Origin: Saccoglossus kowalevskii
Taxonomy: Eukaryota; Hemichordata; Enteropneusta; Harrimaniidae
Assembly (NCBI RefSeq): GCF_000003605.2
Contig: NW_003131355.1
Location: 71,292-114,195, forward strand
DNA: 42,904 bases
Reading direction: 5' to 3'
Positions 1 through 11,432 of the stretch are shown piece by piece (position 1 is the stretch's first letter; each line of letters begins with the position of its first letter). Below the pieces are notes generated by a model. That model did no database searches and was not told where the DNA came from. It worked only from the letters and a program-made list of their open reading frames with translations. Both the position numbers and the translations under genes were made by a program.

Positions 1-1900
1 CTGTTGTTGGGTCCTCACCTTCTGTTGTTGCAACCATTGTTGTATCTATACCTGTTGTTGTTTCAGTGACAACTTCTGTTGTTGGGTCGCTACCTTCTGT
101 TGTTGCAACCATTGTTGTATATATACCTGTTGTTGTTTCAGTGACAACTTCTGTTGTTGGGTCCTCACCTTCTGTTGTTGCAACCATTGTTGTATCTATA
201 CCTGTTGTTGTTTCAGTGACAACTTCTGTTGTTGGGTCCTCACCTTCTGTTGTTGCAACCATTGTTGTATCTATAGCTGTTGTTGTTTCAGTGACAACTT
301 CTGTTGTTGCGTCCTCACCTTTTGTTGTTTCAGTGACAACGTCTGTAGTTGGATCCTCACTTTCTGTTGTTGCTACCATTGTTGTATATATACCTTTTGT
401 TGTTTCAGTGACAACTTCTGTTGTTGCGTCCTCACCTTCTGTTGTTGCAACCATTGTTGTATCTATACCTGTTGTTGTTAATTCAGTTGCATCAGTTGTT
501 TTGACATCACTTTCTGTCGTTGCGTCTTGACCTTCTGTTGTTTTAGTGGCAACTTCTGGTGTTGTGTCCTCACCTTCTGTTGCTGCAACCATTGTTGTAT
601 CTATACCTGTTGTTGTTTCAGTGACAACTTCTGTTTTTGGGTCCTCACCTTCTTTTGTTGCAACCATTGTTGTTTCTATACCTGTTGTTGTTAATTCAGT
701 TGCATCAGTTGTTTTGACATCACTTTCTGTCGTTGCGTCTTGACCTTTTGTTGTTTCAGTGACAACGTCTGTTGTTGGGTCCTCACCTTCTGTTGTTGCA
801 ATCATTGTTGTATCTATACCTGTTGTTGTTAATTCAGTTGCATCAGTTGTTTTGACATCACTTTCTGTCGTTGCGTCTTGACCTTCTGTTGTTTTAGTGG
901 CAACTTCTGTTGTTGTGTCCTCACCTTCTGTTGCTGCAACCATTGTTGTATCTATACCTGTTGTTGTTTCAGTGACAACTTCTGTTGTTGGGTCCTCACC
1001 TTCTGTTGTTGCAACCATTGTTGTATCTATAGCTGTTGTTGTTTCAGTGACAACTTCTGTTGTTGGGTCCTCACCTTCTGTTGTTGCAACCATTGTTGTA
1101 TCTATACCTGTTGTTGTTTCAGTGACAACTTCTGTTGTTGCAACCATTGTTGTATCTATACCTGTTGTTATTTCGGTGACAACTTCTGTTGTTGGGTCCT
1201 CCCCTTCTGTTGTTGCAACCATTGTTGTATCTATAGCTGTTGTTGTTTCAGTGACAACTTCTGTTGTTGCGTCCTCACCTTTTGTTGTTTCAGTGACAAC
1301 GTCTGTAGTTGGATCCTCACGTTCTGTTGTTGCAACCATTGTTGTATCTATACCTGTTCTTGTTTCGGTGACAACTTCTGTTGTTGGGTCCTCACCTTCT
1401 GTTGTTGCAACCATTGTTGTATCTATACCTGTTGTTGTTTTAGTGACAACTTCTGTTGTTGCGTCCTCACCTTCTGTTGTTGCAACCATTGTTGTATCTA
1501 TACCTGTTGTTGTTAATTCAGTTGCATCAGTTGTTTTGACATCACTTTCTGTCGTTGCGTCTTGACCTTCTGTTGTTTTAGTGGCAACTTCTGTTGTTGT
1601 GTCCTCACCTTCTGTTGCTGCAACCATTGTTGTATCTAGACCTGCTGTTGTTAATTCAGTTGCATCTGTTGTTTTCACATCACTTTCTGTCATTGCGTCT
1701 TGACCTTCTGTTGTTTTAGTGGCAACTTCTGGTGTTGCGTCCTCACCTTCCGTTGTTTCAGTGGCAACTTCTGTTGTTGCGTCCTCAGCTTCTGTTGTTG
1801 CAGCCATCGTTGTATTCATACCTGCTGTTGTTAATTCAATTGCATCAGTTGTTTTGACGTCACTTTCTGTTGTAGCATTTTTACCTTCTGTTGTCACATC
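1..1900. repeat. 75-bp coding minisatellite
   Basis: The DNA underlying the mucin-like exon is a tandem array of about 75-bp units (core on plus: gtcctcaccttctgttgttg) with shorter and composite variants. The 'gttaattcagttgcatcag' variant block recurs near 475, 690, 825, 1510, 1650 and 1828. Unit lengths are multiples of three throughout, because the minus frame stays open across every junction. Confidence 0.85.
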
Positions 1901-1971
1901 CACTGTTATGTCTAGAATTATTGTTGCAACACCAGTTGTATATTCTGTTGTTTGATCCACTGTTGTTTTGC
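1..1971 (-). CDS. Thr-rich mucin-like repeat exon, partial (runs off left edge)
   Basis: The minus-strand frame whose codons pair with plus positions 2, 5, 8 and so on has no stop from 1971 to base 1, about 656 codons. It encodes tandem 25-residue repeats (75 bp) of the type PTTEVVTETTTG followed by IDTTMVATTEGED. These alternate with a second repeat type containing ESDVKTTDATELTT. The protein is dominated by Thr, with Glu, Asp and Val, and has no Cys and few aromatics, as expected for a heavily O-glycosylated extracellular mucin-like stalk. The exon begins at a good acceptor: the minus strand reads ttcatttcatttag then GGC, preceded by a branch-like cactaac. It starts in phase 1. Non-repetitive residues from the acceptor inward (GKTTVDQTTEYTTG) lead into the array. 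The left end lies outside the window, so the C-terminal domain and total length are unknown. Repeat units differ by point changes and by deletions of whole sub-units, the usual minisatellite evolution of mucins. Exon identity is well supported. The mucin role is inferred from composition. Confidence 0.72.
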
Positions 1972-3480
1972 CTAAATGAAATGAATAAAAATTCATTCTA
2001 GTGTTAGTGAGAGCAGTATCGATTACCATGACAACCGATCAATGCAATATCAAACGATAGAAAGGATAAGTCGTGTTTCGGTTAATACAATGCAAATCGA
2101 TTCGAAGGCTGAGTTGTGGTTAGACCAATTGGTCAAGTCAAACGATTTGAATTGAACTGGTTTATGTGTTTGGGTTTAATTTAGACGAATAATATGTCAC
2201 AGCGTTTGAATGTTGCTGATGTCAGTAATCTGACGCGAATCATATGCGCGTAGCTGGGGGTTCCGGACATCAACCACCCCCACCCCCACTCAATATTTTT
2301 CACAATATTTTTCAAAAGGCGGATTATTTTGTATCACCAGCGGGACTGGAAGTCCGAGAAAAATTGCTAACTTTGTCATAGAATAAAGATGAATCATGTG
2401 GTTCATCTCGGGTAGCTAATCCCGAGTCCGTATTATATTGGTAAATGCTGGGAGTGACGCCTGGCTGTTGCTATTGTAAACGGCGCCCGAAATTGTCACT
2501 TGGCGGCCTTTGGATGACACCGACCAAGCGCCGACACAGTCCCCTAAATGTCATACAAAGCCTTCCGCTGGACATTGTGTGGTTTCACCTATTTCTAAGA
2601 GGGTAAACATTTCAAACACAAAAGCGTTGTAAAGCATCCAGTTTTGTGGCGGTGGTCGGATACAAATTAGGTTAGGAATATTAAGTTAATACTGAGTAAG
2701 GCTGTTCGCTGTAAGGGAAAAATTCAGACTGATATGGTTGTTAGGTGTTAAGACTATTACGAATATTAGGTGTTATTAATTTTCAAAATTTTGAAACGGG
2801 TGGTCCCTCAGAGAGTAACCCCCCCCCCCCCAAGCAAAATCCCGGCCATCGTATTAGTTTGATAACTGGGTGATTGTTGTGTGATAAAAGTAGAACTGCA
2901 TTATAGCCAGTAACTTATACAAGGCTGGTTTTACCAACATCGCGCGCATTGCACACTAGACATAGTACACCAGAACGTAGTATGGAGCGACAAACAAAGT
3001 TCATCGTCGTATCTAGTATTCACACACAGGATCTTATTCTGTTACCAAACCAAACACAAAATTGGAATCTGAAAATGAGTACCAGACATGCTGTGCTTGT
3101 TGTGCAAACATTTGCGTTTTTTAGTATCCCTTGCGAACACGAGCATTTGAGAGTCGATTTAAATTCGAATGCGAAGTGTGGGACGACTGTGGATATGTGC
3201 GAGCTATATTCTTTTTTTTTTCTTTTATTCATTTCAATAATTGAATATTGTCACAAACTTGTAGTCACAACTTGACCACTGACTCGGCATCGTTGGAAGT
3301 GTATGCTGTCATGTTACAGTGAATTATAAAACATTTTGTGGAATTATTGAATTCTATGTCACAAATACATGTATGTCGTATGGTAGCATAGATTTCCAAT
3401 CAATAATATTTCACAGTATTATGGAGTCTGACATCAAAATCAGCGAGCGATGGGTCAATTTTTAACAGTTTTTAGAGAGT
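1972..3480. other. Non-genic stretch, no gene recognised
   Basis: This is the intron or 5' flank immediately upstream of the mucin-like exon on the minus strand. I see a C-run near 2820, a CA/C-rich patch near 2270-2290, and only short unconvincing open frames. The 108-codon frame around 2949-3275 and its antisense shadow have no recognisable motif. Confidence 0.5.
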
Positions 3481-3492
3481 ACAATAGTGTCT

Positions 3493-3770
3493 TTAAAGGG
3501 CGGTGGTCTTCGCGCCGCGCATGTGCGACATTTGTGTTGATAAACAATTCCGACAATCTAATGCGCTATTGGGATGAAAATTATGAGTACGAGTTTTGAA
3601 CTGGGCGCGACGTACAGCAATTACCGCCGGGACTCCCTCGACACCTTCCAATCACCAAAAACATTACCTAGTTAAAGCTTGGTAATGTCTCAATTTGTTC
3701 TTGTTGGTCTGCGCAGCAGTTACGCAACGGCATCTTTGTTCATGTGAGACCCATATCTCGCGCATGTGAT
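3493..3770. mobile_element. TTAA-flanked MITE, right end missing
   Basis: TTAA at 3493-3496 is followed by a terminus reading agggcggtggtcttcgcg. The body matches the intact element at 29535-29833 over most of its length; shared blocks include gttgataaac, the 'gggcgcgac' block, 'ccttccaatcac' and 'gagacccatat'. The right terminal inverted repeat is lost after cgcgcatg near 3765. TTAA target sites are typical of piggyBac and Kolobok transposons. There is no coding capacity, so this is a non-autonomous copy. Confidence 0.7.
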
Positions 3771-3809
3771 CATAAACAATGAACTCCATGCTGATGGCAC
3801 GCGTATTAC

Positions 3810-4135
3810 CAATCTCCCAGGCAGAGTTCTATTCCACGAATATATACTTTCGGCATTGACGCTGCAGTTCGGCGTCATCTAGAGGCCTTCCCAGAGGCCT
3901 TTGCGCTTTACGCAATAGTGCCTCTGCCACAGGCAGTCTTCAATTTTGTGGTCAATCACCAATCTCCTTCCCAGAGGCCTTTGCGCTTTACGCAATAGTG
4001 CCTCTGCCACAGGCAGCCTTCAATTTTGTGGTCAATCACCTCACTACGCACGGTCATTTTCCTGTAGCTATTACATCTGAAAACGTACTACAAAAAGTGG
4101 AAAAAAACGTATTTGACTTCCGAACTATTTATTAA
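3810..4135 (+). pseudogene. Coding-like fragment broken by an 80-bp tandem duplication
   Basis: A plus-strand reading from about 3810 gives a plausible peptide with segments AAVRRHLEAFPEAFALY and IVPLPQ. The block 3886-3965 is repeated almost exactly at 3966-4031. Because 80 is not a multiple of three, the frame is lost in the first copy. It resumes in the second copy, passing VVNHLTTHGHFPVAITSEN to a stop at 4133-4135. The family is not recognised; a retroelement gag-like or host gene fragment are both possible. Confidence 0.3.
3886..4031. repeat. 80-bp tandem duplication
   Basis: Two adjacent copies begin ccttcccagaggcctttgcg at 3886 and 3966. They differ at about one position (cagtcttc versus cagccttc). 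The second copy is followed by unique sequence after caatcacc. Confidence 0.9.
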
Positions 4136-4900
4136 TGTCAGACTTCAGTAAAAACGTAAATACGAACCATTTTATCGCGGACTATTTTTTGCGAGGTAAT
4201 GTTATAGTGGTGAAATGGCGCACGTGATACACTAACACTTGGAGGAAAGAAACGTTCTGTTAACGAATATAGTTGGGAAAGAAACATTAAAGACTAATTT
4301 CACTGAAAGGGATTTCCTAACATTTCCGTTCATCTTGTATTCTGGTGAATATTTTAATACTATTTCTGGCTTGAACGGGTTCGATTTTCCGCGTCTAACA
4401 GTCATAGAACACAAAGGTTCTAGTAAGTTCATAAAGTTATTTATTGGTAATAAATGCAATTATGCGTGAGGGCGCTACATATCATTACCCTGGCATATTC
4501 TCAGGCGGACATCCGGGCATTTACACCCCCGGCAACCGTCACGGTGAAAACAAATGCCGAAAACTCTCAGAAAACGGTATTTTGGGATGGTTGTTGAGAC
4601 TTCCCTGAGCAGTGTAACAAGATCACCCCTGCATGTCCAACATATATAAATGTGGCTGTCCAGGATTATTTCTAAGTTGATTTTATGTTGCTTTCCCGAA
4701 TTTAGTTGTTTTCACCGGCCCTTCGACCGGCGTTCCACACCAGCTCACGCGAAGCCCATAGAAATACATGGTAGAGTGGCGCGCGCCGTCTTAGCAACGT
4801 GGAACGTCTTGTGACATATTTATCCATCTCAACTTTACGGAAGTATACACCCCCAAATAAAGGCTATCATGGTTACGGCCAAACATTCCACACCAAGTTC
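4136..4900. other. Non-genic stretch
   Basis: Overlapping sense and antisense frames of about 75 codons at 4232-4469 have no recognisable motif. Nothing else is supported. Confidence 0.4.
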
Positions 4901-4919
4901 CCATTTACTCCCGGGTAGA

Positions 4920-5165
4920 GGGCAGTAGGAGTGAAGTACCTTAGTACCATATGGTTCAGCCAGGAAGAACCCTTACCTTATAATTTATTTGTGTATTTAT
5001 TTATTTTATTTTTTATACATATTTATTTATTTTTGAATTTTAAGTACATTCATTCAAGTTATTTTCAAAATATTGTCTTGTTAACAAAAATTCTTTATTG
5101 TTGCAAACACCCTATGTAACCTACACTTTTTTACACGGGAACAATAAAGTTCATTCATTCATAAG
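4920..5165 (+). mobile_element. LINE 3' tail, plus orientation
   Basis: The segment is T-rich with ttatttattttatttttt runs and ends in acaataaagttcattcattcat. A polyadenylation signal followed by a short tandem tail is the usual 3' terminus of CR1/L2-like non-LTR retrotransposons. No ORF2 sequence is recognisable upstream, so this looks like a 5'-truncated insertion. Confidence 0.5.
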
Positions 5166-5169
5166 GATA

Positions 5170-6200
5170 TATCATGTGAATGCTGAAATCCAAAAAGTTT
5201 AGAACAGATTCAGCGAACTTTTTGTGTGGGGTCCGGTCAAACTGAGGGGGGTACCATCTTTGTTTTTATTGTTAGAGGACGCGCGTAATCGTTGCATATT
5301 TGAATTTTGGCTTGGTAGGATGAAAAGACCCAGTGCAATACCGCAAAATTACGGCACGCTATAACTTATGGCGTTACAACGGCAGATGTATGATAATAAT
5401 ATTCAAAAGATTTTAAAATCATTGCGTTGTTTGCAAGGTAAAATGCACGGAATCCGTCAGTGCTGTATAAATTTGGCTACCGGAATAAATACAAATCGTT
5501 GCTTATTAAAGTTTAGATTTTTTTATCATCCGGCATTTTGGCGAAATTGATAATATGTTTGTTCGTTTCTTCAAACAAAACATTATATTTCTTTGTTGAT
5601 TGTTAAATAATGCTCAAGATGCTCAAATCCATGTCATTATTTTGATGAATATTCATGGAGCATTGACAAGATTTTGTCAATTTTACACCACAGAAGCTCA
5701 TTTGCATTACTGTTGCCCTTGGTGATACATTTCTTATAATTACTTGGAAGCAACATAGCAACACTCATTTTTTTTGCATTTAAAACAACTTCAAAGTTTA
5801 CATAGGACATACGGGTACCTGGTGATAGAGGTAATTTAAGTAGTTATAGTCACATGAATATATGGAAATAGTGAAGTTAGGGCATGAAAACATGGCTTCA
5901 CGCCTAAATGAAATCGATTGAATGGAAATTCACGCCGTTTTCATACATGACTGCGTCTGGTTTGCACAATAAATACATGCATGAGTGGCACTGTACAATA
6001 AATACACGACTGGATCGTTATCGGGTGAAATCATGATATTTTGTTTAGTTTCACATTTTTTTTTTACCTTGGTACTGTTTCCTCCGAAACTGTCGGTTTC
6101 TTACTATTCACGCTGAGTCATTTAATTAATATTTCACAATAACTGCATTGTCACAGTATGACAGCTTGACAAACTATAATTCATTAGCTTGGACCAACGG
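5170..6200. other. Non-genic stretch
   Basis: A 60-codon open frame near 5368-5550 shows no family motif. The rest is AT-rich with nothing supported. Confidence 0.4.
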
Positions 6201-6230
6201 TTGAGTCGACAGAAAACCAAATGCACTCGA

Positions 6231-6405
6231 GTGTGAAATTACTAATCTCACACATACCGGTGATTGCATGTCACTACAACTCAAGTCAACGACCTTTATC
6301 TCGGGATTGTTGGTCTTACCCGGGAACAACATGCATACTGGTCAGCTGTCATCGAAGATGACCGAGCGGAAGATCGTTTTCTCCAATCTAACGACGTTAG
6401 CACAG
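6231..6405 (+). pseudogene. Conserved peptide-like segment, copy A (frameshifted)
   Basis: The segment reads ECEITNLTHTGDC. After a shift of frame near 6268 it continues with VNDLYLGIVGLTREQHAYW and SAVIEDDRAEDRF. The same peptide is encoded in copy B with intact frame, and several of the nucleotide differences between copies are synonymous. This suggests a once-coding exon. The protein family is not recognised. Confidence 0.35.
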
Positions 6406-6929
6406 GGTTTGACATACGCCCTATTTTCAATGTATTACTGGTAATTAATATTAACACTGTTTCAAATCCCAGACCATATCGTATCCTCACATACCCCAGC
6501 TCAAAGTCGCATTTCCTCTCTGAATAACAGTATAATTCTGGAATATTCCTCTCGTGTTGTGACAAGACTTTCATGTGACTGACACCATCTTAGCTTATAC
6601 CATAATGGTACATAAGGCAAATCAGATTATAATTTGAATACTGGTGACAATGTGTACACCATTACGTGGATTGTATTGAATGATAGTAGCAACACTGGTA
6701 CAATGGGTCTAGACAAATAACGTGATAGATTATAACGCACTGTGTTGTGTGGAATAATTTCACCACATTGGCCCACACATCACGTCATCAATTCATACTA
6801 GTAGTTTACGTAATTATGTTTTTGTTTATTTTTAATTCCTTTCACTTTACTTATTTGTATGGTGATGTAGTTAGCTGCCGAATAGTTTGACTCATTTCAT
6901 TGTATCTATGTTACAATACAGTACCTCTG

Positions 6930-7030
6930 TAGACACACGGTCTCACCTGTGTTAGCAGACATGAAGTGGAGTATTTAAGCAAGCCAACAGCCAACAAACA
7001 AACAATGACGAAATACGAACCGATGTTGAG
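6930..7030 (+). promoter_or_regulatory. Conserved TATA-like block with ATG, copy A
   Basis: The run from about 6865 to 7043 is nearly unchanged in copy B (16405-16590). It contains a TATA-like gtatttaagc at 6971-6980 and an ATG at 7005 in an acceptable context (caaacaATGACG), followed by TTGAG|gtatgc, a possible splice donor. This could be a promoter plus tiny first exon of a duplicated gene. The ATG lies only about 33 bp after the TATA-like box, which argues for caution. Confidence 0.22.
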
Positions 7031-7046
7031 GTATGCGAGAGTCATG

Positions 7047-7180
7047 CAGTGCAGTGGCGGATCCAGCAAAATGTATTGGGGGGGTCCAAGCTACGTTTAA
7101 GATATACGGACAGTAAATCGCAGAGAAGCTATGCGTAATCCAGATGATACGAATCGTCATGAGCTTGGGATCCGCCACTG
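7047..7180. mobile_element. 134-bp hAT-like non-autonomous element
   Basis: The left end is cagtgcagtggcggatcc and the right end gggatccgccactg, giving inverted termini CAGTGGCGGATCC. It is flanked by an 8-bp target duplication, gagtcatg at 7039-7046 and gagtcgtg at 7181-7188 (seven of eight match). Copy B of the segmental duplication has a single gagtcttg and no insert at the equivalent place, i.e. an empty site. An 8-bp duplication with CAG-type termini fits hAT elements. It is too short to encode anything. Confidence 0.85.
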
Positions 7181-9167
7181 GAGTCGTGACAACCGAATCA
7201 CAAATGTAAGTGATGTATTTGTGCCTGGTGATTGCAGTTAATTGAAAACGATTCAATTCATAGTTAACACTATGTCAGAGAAGAAGACCTACACGTCATA
7301 GGTAATCAAGTCATGTCACATCAAACTGTATAGTAAGAAAAAAAGACAAATAGTTACAAATAGCCGAATTGGTTTGAGATCTCAATAAGACACTTTGCCT
7401 TCAAATATACTCTTGATCCAACACAAACAAATAAACCCAAGGGCGGCGAAGGTGCTATGCAACACAACACGTTCAAATATCGTGAGATGTATTTTATACA
7501 CGTTGTATACGTCGCGTGGGACCCATACAGAACACGACACGATGCGACGATTATGACACGTTAATTGTTATATATGCTCTCGGTTTAGGGTCAATGAACT
7601 CTTTCTTTTTTGTTTAATTTGCATACACAACCAGGGCAAATTGATTTACATGAAAAGTGTTTATATTAAATTTAATTGATAACAAATTTAATATGAAATA
7701 TTTAATATAAAATTGGTCTAAAAGTGACAACTTGGTCATCTGGATATATACAGTGTATTTGAATGTTTGCTCCGTTCAAATGCATCGACGAAAATAAATG
7801 GTTCACAATAAAAAAAGCAAACGTGAGACAATTTACACTTCAATAAATTGAGATTGTCCCGCTGATGATGATATTGTCTTCTTCCAAGAACACGATTTAC
7901 AAATTATCAATAACTTGAGGTTAAAAGAAAAAGTTCAAGTTAATGGGTAGTGTATGCGACAAATAAGGTCACGTGGTCTGGCCAACAAGTACGAATAAAA
8001 GGGCACCAAATAACCTGGCGACAAATTTCTGCGTACTTTCTATATTAAGCACGTCATGTTACAATTTAAAGACAGCTATATAAAACATAAGGTTAAATAA
8101 CTCAGTAATACACATTCATGATTTAGTTTGAACAGGTTTGGATATAACTATTTTCATTATGTTACAATAAATTATATTATTCGTAAAATAGACACCACTT
8201 TAACTTTGCGGTTCATACTGAACGTGAGACTATTCGTAGCGACAATACAATTACTAATTCGTTGTCGATTCAGTATTGTATGTACACTACGGACGCGTTC
8301 AACAATGTTGCTTTAATTACCAGTAGCGTCTGCGTCATTGTACTCTACCAACAATGCAGTACGTTGTGCAGTCTATTTTATTATCATAGTAGAAACTACT
8401 TTAGGTTTATATTCCTATGATCTATTGGTGTAATTTTTTTAAATACTATTTTTAAACACTATATATGATTTGTATTCAGATTGAATACCTGACGTCAATG
8501 AGCACTCGTACACGCATAATTAAACTAAATCTATGAAATGGTTTAAGAGAGCGTAAACATTTCGTCCATGTGAAGACGAGGACAGGAAACAGTATTATTT
8601 TCCCTTTGTTGGTTCAGTGGCTATACGATGACATTTCACCCACCCACGTGTAACAGCGCTGCTCCCCACCAAATAAAACCTATGCCACGAGATTATTGTA
8701 TCGGCGTGAATACATATCGGGCTTTCAATGTTGAAGTTAACCTGTCGATTCATTCCTAGTTATATTATTCTTATTCCTCTTGACAATTACAATTTCTTGT
8801 AGTTTTTTCTTTCACTTAGTTTTGAGTTAGTTATAGTTTTCAAGAATGTGTGACTACATATTTGGAACAATTAAGCAGTTTATTTACATGATTAATGACT
8901 TTATATTATAATATCATAATAGTCTATCAATTGAAGTCTGTCAGTTTTCAAATTTAAAATGAATAATTAAGACTTATGTCTTAGCGAATACATTCAATTT
9001 TAAAATCAATTAAAACTGAAACTCAGATACATTTTGTATTGTACAACATCTATTTTGAATTAGTAAATAAATAAGTAAAACTGAGCACAATCAAAATACT
9101 GAAAGAAATTTGTAGTGCACAAAAGAATATAAAGTTTTCCCGTAATGAATAGCATCTCATTTCCAGA

Positions 9168-9890
9168 CTAAAAGCGCACCACATTCAGAAACTGGGCACT
9201 AGGTATATATAAATCCTGACAATGATTCAATATGATTGGTCGAGAAGACCTTGGACAGATGTTATGTACAACTGTGGGAATCGAAATTACAGGATAAAGG
9301 AGACGATCGATTAAGTCAAGGAAAGAGACTTTATTATACGATATAGACTACACGAATACTATACAGCTACTGTCGAATAAAGCGTCTGTTGAAAGTATAC
9401 ATACAGTGTGGCCGGAAGTTTGGGCTTACGTAACTTGTTACTGAGTAGCCAATCAACTAACTCAATAATAAGTACATAACGTATCTCTTTGTGGTTTCCC
9501 AGTTCGATTGTGGTTCCGACATCTCTTTGTGGTTTCCGCAGTTCGATTGTGGTTCCGACAACAACAGAAGTCCTATGCTATACTTGTTATTTTGTTGTGT
9601 AGGATTATATCGTTAGTTATCGCTCAAAAAGTTTGAACACAGCTGTCGGTCATGTCATATTAGCAGTGCTTAGCTTTTCAAAAAAAAAGTCCCTGAAACT
9701 GAACTTAATCCTCATTGCTTTCTTACTAAAAGCAAACAAGATTCAGAAACCGGGCATTTAGTATATATAAATCCTGACAATGATTCAATATGATTAGTCG
9801 AGAAGACCTTGGACAGATGTTATATACAACAGAATTCCTCTGCTGTATTAGTTATTTTGTTGTGTAGGATTATATCGTTAGTGATATTAA
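9168..9890. repeat. Local tandem duplication within copy A, split by solo LTR 1
   Basis: The sequence 'cattcagaaactgggca ... gattggtcgagaagacc ... ttttgttgtgtaggattatatcg' occurs at 9180-9272 plus 9561-9615. It occurs again at 9735-9880, where there is no LTR. Confidence 0.75.
9273..9560 (-). mobile_element. Solo LTR 1 (Ty3/gypsy-like)
   Basis: On the minus strand it runs TGTCGGAACCACAATCG to GATTCCCACA, with an AATAAA signal (plus 9330-9335) in the expected R region. It is flanked by a perfect 5-bp duplication, acaac, at 9268-9272 and 9561-9565. It matches solo LTR 2 at 11817-12076. Near its promoter-side end it carries an extra repeat of about 40 bp (ctctttgtggtttcc ... ggttccgac twice). 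No internal retroviral-like genes are present, so it arose by LTR-LTR recombination. It interrupts a local duplicate of the 9780-9890 sequence. Confidence 0.88.
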
Positions 9891-10032
9891 TAGATCTAGT
9901 GGACGACTACAAGTGACAGGGATGTTAAGGATTGAGACGAAATTGATAAAAAGAAATAGGCGTTACGGTATGATTTTAAAGACATGTTTGACCTCTGCGT
10001 TCATATCAGTGTATTTGGACGACATGCCGTAG
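9788..10032 (+). pseudogene. 81-codon frame interrupted by TAG, copy A
   Basis: This is the equivalent of the open frame 19835-20077 in copy B. It reads MISREDLGQMLYTTEFL and then a TAG where copy B has TGG. After a few more differences it is almost identical down to the shared stop after FISVYLDDMP. Family not recognised. Confidence 0.25.
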
Positions 10033-10739
10033 GGTAAAAGTAAGATTCTTTTACAATTAAAACACGGAGACCCAACACCAACTACATACACCACAAATAA
10101 TTTAAAACTAAATGAGTCGAACATTCAGCAAAATTGATAAATATGGTATACGTTGTTTTTATCTATTTTAGTTGCAACAGAACTGAAGTCAGCATGTCAA
10201 TATTATACTTATTTTTGCTGGCAACTTTTGACATATTTACTTCGCCCCTCAAGTTAGCAATCCACATCAAATGACAAAGTCAGAGTACAATGAGTACTTG
10301 CAGCATGGTTTCTCATAAATTACTACTTCAGTCACGTGACTACTAATACTAAAGGTTATGTAAGACATTTCAAACCGAGGTTACTAGCCGCAATAAACGG
10401 GTTCAAGTGTTGAGACACTGTTGTTGAAAGACAATTCGATAGTTTTCGTTCTATTTTGTTTGGCCTATTGATATCGGGCCATTAAACAAATTGAACATAA
10501 ATTCCTGATCATATAAGTAACTTAATCGTCACTCGTACAAGGAAACGACTATGGACGTATTGATTATACAGTAAATGTGACCTTATAACTTGGCTGGCAT
10601 ATCTTGTTGAGTCTTTTTGGCAAATAACACCAAATCCGGATTATTTTCATAAAATAACTTCATTCAATGATTGATGTTGCCATGGAAGGTACTAACGGAT
10701 GATGTTGCCCAGGTTGACCATTCCTTGTTTGCTATGTAT

Positions 10740-11300
10740 AAAATTATCCAAATTAAAAACAGAAACATAGAGTTGCACTGACCAGATTTAGAACTTCATC
10801 CCATTAGGAAGAATCAGGAAGGCACATGGGAATCAAAAATAGAGATGACAGAATTTTTGTAAATGCAATTCACTGGGAGATGATACATGATACATTATCA
10901 ATGAAAATAGGATGAAATTCCTTGCAGCTCTATTTATTTATGTGCAAGAGATGGACAAACTAGTGATGACAGTTATATTTGTAGCATAATAACAAAATGT
11001 GTTTTTCTCGTCTTAGAATTATTTTGCTGTGCTGTTTTGTTATTTGTGTCTTTTGACTTTGCATAAGCTTATGTTTGTGTATTCTACCTTATAGCTAATA
11101 GATAGTAGCTAATAGATAATAGTAGCTAATAAATGTATACCAAATTTTGACAAATTTAGTAATGAAAATAAATTCATATCATTACTAAGTAACGAGAAAA
11201 TGTCAATTCTTTTAGCACAATATTTAAAAAACTGTTTTAATACAAGACAGCAGCACCTAAATAAACTAAGCCAGTAACACATTCCTCGCATACAAATTTA
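10740..11300. other. Non-genic stretch
   Basis: Unique AT-rich sequence follows the end of duplication copy A. A short iteration of 'tagctaatagata' lies at 11092-11135. No gene is supported. Confidence 0.4.
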
Positions 11301-11432
11301 TCTTTCTTTTTTTTAATGCTTTTTTGTTCCCTTACTTTTTATGTAGTTATTTTTTTTTTACTAATATTTGATTTGTAACCCTTTTCATCCCCTCCGGGGG
11401 ATGTTGTGTGTTAATAAATAAATATACCTAAT
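11300..11432 (+). mobile_element. LINE 3' tail
   Basis: A T-rich stretch is followed by gtaacccttttcatcccc, tccgggggatgttgtg and taataaataaata. This pattern of CCCCTCCGGGGG hairpin, AATAAA and tandem tail is the common 3' terminus of invertebrate CR1/L2-like LINEs. No upstream coding part is recognisable. Confidence 0.6.

Larger units (their letters stand above)
6230..10740. repeat. Segmental duplication, copy A
   Basis: This block matches 15430-23475 in the same orientation and order. Anchors (A/B) include 6419/15716, 6860/16403, 7460/17160, 7660/17360, 8270/17980, 8850/18840, 9625/19670, 9900/19940 and 10320/22300. Identity varies along the block: some segments, such as 9900-10140, are almost identical, while others such as 8050-8250 are clearly diverged. 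Copy A has its own insertions (hAT-like element at 7047, solo LTR at 9273). It has no long open frame, so what was duplicated is unknown; the candidate exon-like pieces are listed separately. Confidence 0.88.

Noticed and set aside
66-1955. Plus-strand Val-rich and Cys-rich open frames in the 75-bp repeat array
   Set aside because: They are the complements of a Thr-codon-rich (ACA) minus-strand exon. They are interrupted by stops at each variant block and have no splice signals or sensible composition.
6975-7256. 93-codon minus-strand frame
   Set aside because: It spans the hAT-like insertion and both flanks; the frame is absent in the empty-site copy.
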